In this document: one piece after another, positions 54,673-64,000 of the stretch
Layout: every line of letters starts with the position of its first letter
Position numbering within the stretch: position 1 is the stretch's first letter
Assembly (NCBI GenBank): GCA_036583965.1
Contig: JAZBQD010000034.1
Coordinates: 992,001-1,056,000, forward strand
Length of the DNA stretch: 64,000 bases
DNA from: Prunella strophiata
Taxonomy: Eukaryota > Chordata > Aves > Passeriformes > Prunellidae
Direction of reading: 5' to 3'
The notes under the pieces: model-generated
Databases searched by the model: none
Told to the model about the DNA's origin: nothing
Seen by the model: only the letters and a program-made list of their open reading frames with translations
Position numbers and translations under genes: made by a program

Positions 54673-54704
<32 letters not shown>
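54659..54704 (-). repeat. Long T run (A run on the minus strand)
   Basis: More than 40 T's with three C interruptions. On the minus strand this could be a poly-A tail, but the sequence before it (ATTATAAGCAGCTC) is not a repeat or mRNA end I know. Confidence 0.85.
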
Positions 54705-54705
<1 letters not shown>

Positions 54706-54709
54706 AGCT

Positions 54710-57235
54710 GCTTATAATTAAGACCTTCAGACAGAGCTCAGCAGGGCTGGAAAGCAGCCATGCTCCTGTTTTATCCCACCCATTGCAAGTGCATTCCCCT
54801 CTCTTAGTCAACCAAAAGATTCTTCTGTATTCAGCCCGGTAAAGACTTGATTTCCTTCTTTCTTAATGAACACAGTGACACTGCATTGAGTCAGTCACGT
54901 ACAACTTGGTGTTTTTTCCCTCCCTTTGGAGAGCTTTCAAAATATTTATAAATTTTAAAAGGAGCAGAGAAAGAAAGAAAATAAAGTTGCATTGTGTTTA
55001 TCTAGCTGGTTCTGCCCCTTCTCTCTCTCATCTGCAGAAACTGCAATTGATCCCATTGTCTGGGCTGTCATGGGGCTGCCAGAGGGGTGGCAGTGTCCCC
55101 TGTCCCCTCTGCTCATCCCTCCTGCCAATCAGCACTTCCAGGGGACAGGCAGGGCTGCATGAGGTGCAGGTAAGGACATGCCAGGCACAGGTAAGGACAG
55201 CCAGGCACAGGTAAGGATTGCCAGATCCAGTGCCTGTCAAGAGGAGCCTCCACAGGAAGCATTTGGAGGAGAAGAAATTCCCTGCAGGTTCAGAGCAGAT
55301 TTACCAGGGACTGCTGCAGGGTTCTGGGAGGGAGAAGCCTCTGGCTGAATCAAGCTCCGTGGGTGTGGATGGACTGGATGGACCCTCAGGTCTGACCCAG
55401 CTCTTCCCTCATGCCATGGGGGACTCAGCACCTTGGAGCAAACCTGAACCCTCAATGCCCAGCTCAAAGCCCAGAGCTCAGGTGTCCAGCAGGGCTGTGG
55501 CACTGGGGCAGTGTGACCCTCACATCAATGGTGCCCCCAGCACGGTGTCAGCCTGGGCTCCCCTCTCTGCTCACACCCACGACAGCAGTGAGGGGCTGTT
55601 CCCATTCCCTGTGCCCCACACTGGGCAGGGAAGGGGCAGCCCATGGCTCCCAGCAAACCAGGCCACTCCAAAGCCCAGCATCCTCCACCCCTGGGTCCCG
55701 TGGGTGTTTCAGGGCTCTTGGCTCCCTCCCAGCAGGGGCTTCCAGCTCCCCCCATGCCAGCCCCTGCGAGATCTGCCAGCAGAGGCATCGCTGCCTCCCA
55801 CGGCCCTGCAGCGAGGAGTGACTCCCTCCAGATGGCTGTAAAGGTTAACAAGGAATTTATTCGGAGTTACACACAAATCAGATTGTCTTTTTTATTTTTT
55901 TTTTTTCCAAGAGGGAACAAAACCAACCACAATTTCAAGCCCACACAGGCAGTGCAGCCTTCCAAGGTGGTTCAGTTGCCATAGACGACCGCAGGCAGCC
56001 GTGCTGTCACACTGAGCCCGTGGGGACGGCCGTGAGTCAGGGGCTGGGGGTGAGCCACGCTCCTGTCCCCTGCTGACACCCACTGAGCTTCAGGGGCTGG
56101 GGGTGAGCCACGCTCCTGTCCCCTGCTGACACCCCCTGAGCTCTCTGGGGCTGGGGGTGAGCCACACTTCCGTCCCCCCACTGTCACCCGTGCCAGCCCC
56201 ATCCTCATCCCCCTCCTGGGATGAGCCAAGTGCCCAGGTGCCCTCCCACAGCATTTTGGGACAGTGGTGTTTGCCCCATGTGGCCATGGCTGGTGGAGAT
56301 GGGTGGCCCAGGTGGCATCTGATGGGAGGGCTCCTCCCCAGGGTTCTGAAAAATGGTGGAGCTGGAGATTTAGGGCAGAATCTGAAATCTGATGATGGTT
56401 TCACCATCCATCATGGACACCCAGCTTGCAGCTGCTCTGTCCCTGTTGCTGTGCTCCATCTTCCTCCACTCCCCACAGGAAATCATCATCCCACCTACAG
56501 AACCTTGCCATGGCCAGTCAAGGGGCTTCTTGTGGTGGCCTCACCACCCCACTGGCCAACGTCTTGTCAATCACTTCTGGGGGACCAGAGCCACCAAACA
56601 CATTGGGTCTAGTCTGCAAATCACCCACACATCTCTGGGCTCTGAGTGGAAAGGGATTTTTTGTTGCCTTTCAAGGCTGGCAGATCCCAGGGTCTGTGGT
56701 GCTGCAGAGGACCCAGGGTGGAAACTGCTGTGGATTTGGGAAAAAGGGAAATGTTTGTGTGTGTAAACTCCAGCAGAAACACCACATGTGCTATGAGAAC
56801 CACCTGTATCCATAACTCCAGGACATGACCTCAGCAAGGACACTGGGAAGCCTGAGGGATCAGTTTGCAGGAGACCTGAGTGTGGATGAACAGCTCACCA
56901 GCAAGGAGCAGCAGCTGCAGCAGTGCCAGATCTCCCTGGGGAATGGTGCTACAGCAGCTCTTGGGGGCTTTCCTGATGGCGACAGACCATCTGCATTCCA
57001 GGCAGAGACATCCTGGGTCCCCCAGGGCTGGGACATCAATTGTAGATGTGGATAGAGTTGTTTTACCAGCCTGGTAAACTTCCCCAACATCTTAAATAAA
57101 ATAAGGTTTTGGAAGTTTCAGGTAGAATTGATGTCAGATATGGAAAGGTCACTGTGGATATTACCAGCCACAAAGAAAATGTTACACTCAAATGAGACCA
57201 ACAGTGTCATAAACCAAAGCAGACCCCCTCTGCTC
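54710..57235. other. Intergenic stretch with a 53-bp tandem repeat
   Basis: No gene is recognised. Three short repeats of AGGTAAGGA with CCAGGCAC occur at 55165-55220. At 56038-56200 there are nearly three copies of a 53-54 base unit beginning CAGGGGCTGGGGGTGAGCCA. Confidence 0.65.
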
Positions 57236-57239
57236 CCCT

Positions 57240-57745
57240 CAGGGGAGACCCCCCTGCAGAGCTGCCTCCAGCTCTGGGATGCCCAACAGCAGAAGGATAT
57301 GGAGCTGCTGGAGAGAATCCAAAGAAAGCCACAGAGGTGCTCCCAGGGCTGGAGCCCCTCTGCTCTGGAGCCAGCCTGGGAGAGCTGGGGGTGCTCACCC
57401 GGACAAGAGAAGGCTCCAGGGAGAGCTCAGAGCCCCTTTCAGGGCCTAAAGGGGCTCCAGGAGAGCTGGAGAGGGACTGGGGACAAGGCATGGAGGGACA
57501 GGACACAGGGAATGGCTTCCCACTGCCAGAGGGCAGGGATGGATGGGATATTGGGAAGGAATTGTTCCCTGTAAGGGTGGACAGGCCCTGGCACAGAGTG
57601 CCCAGAGCAGCTGTGGCTGCCCCTGGATCCCTGGCAGTGCCCAAGGCCAAGTTGGATGGGGCTTAGGTCTGGGACAGTGGAAGGTGTCCCTGCCCATGCC
57701 AGGAGTGGGTGGTCCTTAAGGTCCCTTCCATGCCAACCCATTTTG
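57240..57745 (+). repeat. CR1 LINE 3' end, plus strand
   Basis: Forward CR1: GGAGCTGCTGGAGAGAATCC, AGGAATTGTTCCCTGTAAGG, CCCTGGCACAGAGTGCCCAG, GTGCCCAAGGCCAAGTTGGA, AAGGTGTCCCTGCCCATGCC, ending at CCATTTTGTGAT. About 500 bases. Confidence 0.9.
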
Positions 57746-57749
57746 TGAT

Positions 57750-59125
57750 AAAGGGTGATGGGAGGCTGGCAGGTGTCAGTCATTGTCCTGCTGCAGTCCC
57801 AGCAGATGCAGCACTAAGGGTGGCTCAGAGGTGCAGAACTTCCCCATTTTTTGCCTGGGTTTCTCTGCAGGCCTGGCTGAGGTGGCTGTTGGAGCAGTGA
57901 CATGTCCCTTGTCCCTTTACACCAACAGAAACGTGGGGAGCACAGAGGCTAGACTGTGGCTTGGGGAGAGGAAGATGAAGAACACTTCTTCCTCTCTTCC
58001 CAGAGAAAAGTTGATCTATCACCAGCTTCCCAGGGGCTCCTCTGGGCCTGTAAGTGAGATAAAGGGGAATGGAGAGGTTTGATTCTGGTTTGCAGAAGGA
58101 AAACATCCTCCCAGCTCTGTGGGGGCTCAGGGGCATCATCTGACATTTTAAGAGAAGTACTTCTGGTCAGATTGAATCCTGCCATTCTTGCTACACGGCC
58201 TCACTGGTCAAATAAAGCCGATGCAAGAGCTGCTTGGATGGAATGTGCCTCTCCAGCCCTCCCTTTTGGGTGCCAATATAGGAAGCAAATGGATCCATCC
58301 CACCCTAGACACAGCTGCTCTGCACTGTAAACCAAGGCAGACCCTCAAAACAGCCAGTATATGTTCACCTGGAAATTTCTAAAGCTGTTTAACAGCATCT
58401 GGATCCCATGTTTTCCATGGCTGAGCAGGGAAAAGCAGGAGGAGGAGCTGCAGTTAGCTATTATCAATAATAGGAACGAGCACACCACGTGCCACATTAG
58501 GAATGTGCCTACAAAATGTGTTCCTGGGCTGTACATTCACAACATGTGTGGCTTCTTTTTTAGCATCGATGTGCAGCAGAATCCAAAATCTGTGTGGTTT
58601 TTTCCCCTCAAGCCTGTCCTGTTACTCAAATTGCTTTGGCTTCAAACATTGGTTCCCTTGGGCGTCTGTTATTCGCAGCCTTCCCGGTGCCAACTGAACA
58701 GCTTCCAGGAGCTCTGATGTCTCTCTTTTTATTTTATTTTTTTAATACTGTGAATCACTTTATTCCATCCACCTTCTGGAGCCATTCCCTGGAGAGTACC
58801 AATTCTGACGAGCATCTGCTCGAGCAGGAAAGCCACGGCCATCCCTCCACTGGAATTTTTCACTCTTTATGGTCATTAAAGGCTCTTCAATCCCATTTAC
58901 TGATGAATCTTGGGGGTAATGTATCAAAACAAGTTGTCCCTGCAGGTATCTGTCACTTGGGTTGCCTGGAGCCTGTCCCCACTGCTCCCAGATGCTGATG
59001 CTCATCAGAACCATGGGTAGCCACATGGGTTCTTCTCTCCCATCCCTTTCCATGGGTCACAGTTTTTCTGTGGGTCCACGAGTTTCCCCAAAATTTCTCC
59101 TAGACCCTGTATGGAGGCTCCTTGG
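57750..59125. other. Intergenic stretch without recognised gene
   Basis: Mixed composition. I see no exon, repeat family or RNA gene. The frames here stay below 140 codons. Confidence 0.6.
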
Positions 59126-59129
59126 GAGA

Positions 59130-59610
59130 GGAAGGGAGTGGAGAGTGAAATGAGAGCTTTTTGTTAATACTTCCAAATTATGTAGGATATTAAGGACAAG
59201 GAGTGACTGTGAGGAATTGCAGAAGGACCTTGAAGTGAGTGACCGGCCAAGAAAGTGACAGGAGAAATGCAGTGCAGATAAATAGTGGCACACGTGGGAG
59301 AAGCCATCCCCAACTTCAGAAATAAAATGATGGGCTCTGAGCTGACTATTAACTCTCAGGAACAAGATCTCAGGGTTATAATAGATAGTTCTCTGAAAAC
59401 ATCAGCTCATTGCTCAGCAGAGATAAAAGAAAAAACGCATCTTGAGTGTTAGGGATTACTCAGAGAAGAACAGAGCAAAACAGCCCCAATCACGCTGCCA
59501 CTGGATGAATTCCCCCTGCACCCACACACCGAGCACTGCACAGGTGGAAAGGGATGTAGTAAAGCTGGGAAGGCGTCAAAGAAAGGTGGGAAGCATGATT
59601 AAACATGCTG
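59130..59610 (+). repeat. Old CR1-like LINE fragment, plus strand
   Basis: It carries phrases typical of an ancient amniote CR1 type: GGACCTTGAAGTGAGTGACC, CAGGAACAAGATCTCAGGGT, TTATAATAGATAGTTCTCTG, AAAACATCAGCTCATTGC and GAAAGGGATGTAGTAAAGCT. It is more diverged than the other CR1 copies and belongs to a different subfamily that reads through the reverse-transcriptase 3' region. Confidence 0.65.
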
Positions 59611-59614
59611 ACTG

Positions 59615-62600
59615 CATTTAGGAGAGGCAGTGAGGATGCAGGTGGGGAGCTCCAAGGCTTCCACCCATGTGATGGCCTTCCCCACCCACTGGGAGACTGC
59701 AGCCACCTCAGCTCAGCTCCTGGTGCAGCAGCTCCTCGTCAGAGGGTGATCCAAGCCCACACAGGTGTTCCCCTGGGTTTTGGGTTGGTGTTTCTGCCAC
59801 CCCCTCCTCTGGCAGGGAATCGATGGCCACCACGCCTGGCACTGCTGGCACTGTGTGTGCCCCATGCTGGGCAGGCAGCGTGGGCACTGGGGAAGAGGAA
59901 CTGGAGCAGTTTGGCAAAAAGCAGGCAATGGATGCCAAAAAAAAAATTTTTAAAAAGGGGGAGAAAGATCTAGCTTCACCTTCTGTTCTTGTGATTCTTC
60001 TGTGCAAGCAAATCTGGTGGGAGGAGGAAAAGGAAAAAAGGCAGAAATCCAGCCCAGTGATGGAGGCAGGAATGTTGCACTGGAAGGAAAAAAACCCAAA
60101 AGCTTTTGGGGCTAAAGCCATCTATCCCCATTTGAAATGCCCAAGTCCAAAACCCTCTTCCAGCCCTGACTCTTGGGTCTACCAGACACTGGGGGAATAT
60201 TCATCTTTCTAGAGGGGGAGGATGAGACCCAACACCAAACATCTCCTGGCATTTGGGATGGGGCAGCAGGGGCTGAGAGGAGAGGGGGAGAAAGAGAGAA
60301 GGATGAGAGCAAGGGAACACTTGTGCAAAGGGAACACTTGTGCCAAGAAGCACTAAAGAGGACAAATTCCCCCTGAGGCCACGCCTGGGGCCTTGTCTCC
60401 AGCCAGGTATCATGGCCCTGGAGCACCACCTTCATTGCCACTGCTGGTGCCAGCACACTGAACTATCAGTGAACACAGGCTCCTTTTGCCAGGGGAGGAA
60501 CAGGTACTGAGCATGAACATGTGTATAGGCAGACAGCTGAAAGCAGAATTTTTGCAGGATTGGGCTTATCTGCTGCTGGCAGGTTGGAGCTGCCCTAAGG
60601 AAGGACTGGGATTGCCAGGGAGCAGGAACTGGAGGCCTCCAAAGAGTCCCCCCTTCTGCTGAGTGTGACACAAGGAACGAGACATTCCTTGCCTTGACTT
60701 GTGCACAGCTAGAGAAAGCAGGGGTTGGAGAGAAAAAGAGAGATGCAGGAGTGAGAGCCATGCCCCAGAACACCCCTCTGATCAGCAGCACTGACAGTCC
60801 CAGCCTGGCACTTTGCCTTTGGATAAAACATCCCCAAGATCTTCCTTTCCAAACTCAGGCACTACCAGGGTCCCTCTGCCAAGGACAGAGGAGTCCTGTG
60901 GAGCACTGGTGCCATTCCCAGCTCTGGAGGGCTGGGTAGAACACACATCTTCATTTGGTGTGCATGGGGCAGCCAGGGATATTTATTGCTGGGGCACTGT
61001 CTGGTCCCAGCACAGAGCCCATGCACTCACAGGACAGAGGGACAAGGGCTGCTCACTCTGCCCTTCACAGGGGCATCTTCATCCATTCCCATTATTCCTT
61101 GCTCAGGTCCCTTCTGGAATCCCCTGGCTGCAGAGGAGGAATCACAGCTAACAAGAAATTACAGCAGAGTCACTGTGTCCGCGTATAAATTATTAATTTT
61201 CGTCACGTGAAGGAATAATAGACTCCTCTGCACAGAAGCCTTGGCCCATCAGATAGAGTGCCCTTATGAATGCAGGGACTTGATTCACCCTCCTTGGAGA
61301 AATTTCCAGTATTTCACCTTATTCTGAAGCAGGGCAGAAATTCCCACCCACTGCTGGCTCTTCTAAGTTCCTACCAAAACAAGTTTCTTGTGTGTGGAGT
61401 GAATTACCTCCCCTTGCCTCCTCCTGCCAGAGTCCTGCTCTGAAGTGGAGGAAGGTCCTGTGGGAGAATGTGCTCCTCTCTGTGCTCCTCCTGTGAGGAC
61501 ACAGGGACATTTGCTGTGTTCCCCTTCCCCGGGGCAGCAGTGCCCTGCAGGACACCCCAGGTGGCACTGAGGAGGAGCTGGGCTGCAGGGCTGGTGCATG
61601 GATGGAGGCAGGCAGGGCCTGGGGGGCTGCAGCTCACTCAGGGTGGTTCAGCTGGAAACCCCAAACTAAAATCAGGTGACTAAACCCACCCCGAGTCTGT
61701 GAAAAGCCCTCACTGCCCTGGGCCCCAGAGCAGGCTGAGCTATCAGCTCAGCATTCCCAGCTCACTTGCAGGATTTATGGCTTTAATCAGATCTGTGGGG
61801 TGAGCACAGGATGAGCAGCAGCTCTCTCTGGTTCATGTCTGGAGCGTGACAGGAGGGAGCAATCACAGCCCTGCTCAGTGTGACGAGGATGAAGGAAAAT
61901 CCAGACATCCTCTTCCAAGCTGTGCCACACTGCCCATGGCTGTCTCACCACAGGCAGGGACCCAGGATCATCCTCACTCCCTTTCCTTTGGCAAAATTCC
62001 TTTAATTATCAGGGCCCATTCACAGAACCCTGTGTCTCTCCACCCCACCAATTTTTCTGTTTCTTGGGGCTTTCACATGGATGAATATGGGATTAAGAGT
62101 GAGGCATTGTGATCTGAACTAAACGTGTTACTTAATGAACTGTATGAAATATTAAACCATGCCTGATATGAAGCATGGTGAATTCTGTAAGAAAGAATAT
62201 ATTACACTTGGGGAGGACTGAAGATAATCAAATTTAATGAATGGATTTAGAATCAGGACACAGCAAGCTTAGAGGAGTTAAGTTTGGTTGATTGTGAGGC
62301 TGAATTGTGTGACAGCCGTTCAGGGCAGGTTCTGCCATCGTGTGTTTTCTCCTGTTGTGAATGACATTATTGTATTTTTCCATTTAACATAAATCTATTT
62401 TTCGGAAGGCTGCTTCCACCCGAATGGCATCAGCAGATCCCATTAATCATGGCGCTCTCAATCACTCAGAATTATTTAGAACCTCTTTTGTATGTCTCTG
62501 GCACTTTCCCCATTTATGATTAATCTTAAACTAAACCAACTAAATAAATAAAACTGCAAGGATCCAAAGAGCATCCCTGTGAAGATCTTATTTAAGCAAG

Positions 62601-64000
62601 ACACGTTGACAGCTTAGGAGGTTGGGAAGTTTCTGCTCCTGGAAGTTTCAGGAGGAGGAAAGAAGCTTTTTAGTCCAAAGAGGAGGCTGAGCTTGGAAAG
62701 GAGCTGAAGCCCTGATCTTAGTGGGACCTTCTATATTTAGGGATTGATCCCCTTGGTCCCAGCCCATTCCATTTGGTCCTGAGCCTCTTCTACACCTACA
62801 GGAGACACCTGAAGGGCTATGGTGGCCCTCTGCTGTGGGGTGCCAAGGATGGGGCATGGAGCAGGGGCTACTTTTGGGCTCTGCTCTGGGTTTCCTCACC
62901 AGGGCTGGAAGCCAAACTGAGCCAACCTACTCAGGAAAAAAGAGACAACACCGCTGCTCTGGCATGTCTGTACCTCTCTGTTTCTCAGGTGACAATTGCT
63001 ATGGTAATGCCACCCCCTGCCACCTGTGAGGAGCCAGCTATGCCCCAACAGAACCATCCCTGCAGGTGCTTCTCTGGAAAAATCCAGGAAATCTCCAGCT
63101 GGACTCCTGGATGTGCAACAGGACTGCTGTTTCTGCAGCCAGAGCAGCAATGGTGAAAGGTGGAGGAATTTAAAGCTGGAATGGGCTGTGCACCAGACAG
63201 AGCCAAAATCCTACCTGGAGCTGGATAGAATTGGAAAGACTCAATTCCCAGTGTCACAGCCAGGGCATGCTGCAGTGAGCCAGATAACCATGTACAAGTT
63301 GGAGAGTCATTCCCTGATGGAAATCCCAGGTGTTTGATGAAGCATGCCAACAGCACATATCCATACTTTAAACCCCAATCCTACATCTTTGTATTATCTA
63401 GTGATAAATTTTTATTGCTGTTATCCACATCTTTATTTGGGGCTTACAAATATCATCCATGTGAGTCACAGCCACCAAGACTCTGAGTTTCCTGTCCCCC
63501 CAGCACGTTTCCCACCCCCTGCAGAACGTGGGGATGCTGTGTGCTCCTGCAGAGCTGCCCAAGGAGCCAGCTCAGCCCTGGCAAACAGCAGATTAAATCA
63601 TGTACTCACCAGATCTGGGGAACCAGGGCTAAAACAACGATCTGGTGTAGGGCAAACCCACAAGGATTGCTTTAAACGTGCAGCATGGGATGATCTCTGA
63701 GGAAGGGCAGCTGCTCTGCCTCCTTTCCCAGGGTGCAGCATCCCTCTGCTGCTCAGCTGGCTGTGGCTCTCACTAATAAACTAATTGATTCAGCTTGGCT
63801 GTCCAGAGGTCTGAGTAATTTCAATATTGAAGCTCAGCTGTAATTAATTCAGTCAATACAGTCAACACAATCAGGGGTGAGCAGGGACAGTGGTGTTCGA
63901 GTTCCTCATCCGGGCAGAGCGCAGAGAGGGAGACACTGCACAGCTCCAGGGGGGAGAAAATACCCCAGAAAAGCTTGGCCATGACACCAGGGACTCCTAT
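59615..64000. other. Intergenic stretch to the right edge
   Basis: No gene is recognised. The part 62110-62600 is AT-rich, with the block 62330-62560 the most striking as possible conserved noncoding DNA. The right edge cuts no feature I can see. Confidence 0.6.

Noticed and set aside
17205..64000. Exons of CTNNA1, the usual amniote neighbour
   Set aside because: I looked for its conserved N-terminal coding sequence in the open frames and found none. The gene probably starts further right.

Overview
The window is vertebrate nuclear DNA, almost certainly avian. It holds GT-AG introns, a CpG-island promoter, many chicken-repeat-1 (CR1) LINE 3' ends on both strands, an isolated retroviral-type LTR and GC-rich minisatellites. 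I cannot name the species. A songbird is a guess from the repeats only.

Region 1 (1-17,204, minus strand) is HSPA9, the mitochondrial Hsp70 (mortalin, GRP75, mtHsp70). Fourteen consecutive exons are present, from the ATG at 17,204 down to 891. They cover the mitochondrial presequence, the whole ATPase domain and most of the substrate-binding domain, about 572 residues. The last roughly 100 residues lie beyond position 1. Every junction keeps frame with the known protein except exon 4/5, where one extra G at the end of exon 4 breaks the usual splice frame. Introns 11 and 12 each carry a box C/D snoRNA of the SNORD63 type, whose guide matches 28S rRNA. Introns 4 and 5 share a duplicated block with a hairpin. 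The CpG island upstream has three NRF1-type palindromes, as expected for a nuclear gene of mitochondria.

Region 2 (17.8-24.4 kb) has a broken, same-strand coding-like locus at 18.0-19.2 kb. It reads as a membrane anchor followed by Ser/Pro-rich repeats, in changing frames, with two CRE-like promoter sites. A truncated CR1 and a solo LTR at 23.94-24.43 kb follow.

Region 3 (24.4-64 kb) is intergenic. I recognise no exon of any protein there. CTNNA1 is the usual neighbour on this side in amniotes, but none of its coding exons was recognised. The region holds a 2.9-kb minisatellite (35.5-38.4 kb) that is open in both directions, a codon-phased 21-bp minisatellite (41.9-42.2 kb), a purine tract (50.8-51.0 kb) and an 830-bp CCCCAT array (51.76-52.59 kb). 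It also has several CR1 fragments, including an inverted pair near 40 kb and one much older copy at 59 kb. AT-rich stretches that look like conserved noncoding DNA lie at 25.5, 30.6, 52.6-54.2 and 62.3 kb.

The window works as one housekeeping gene with intronic snoRNAs, so one transcript serves mitochondrial protein import and folding and also rRNA modification. Most of the rest is a repeat-rich intergenic flank. I found no microbial-style system, CRISPR array or operon.
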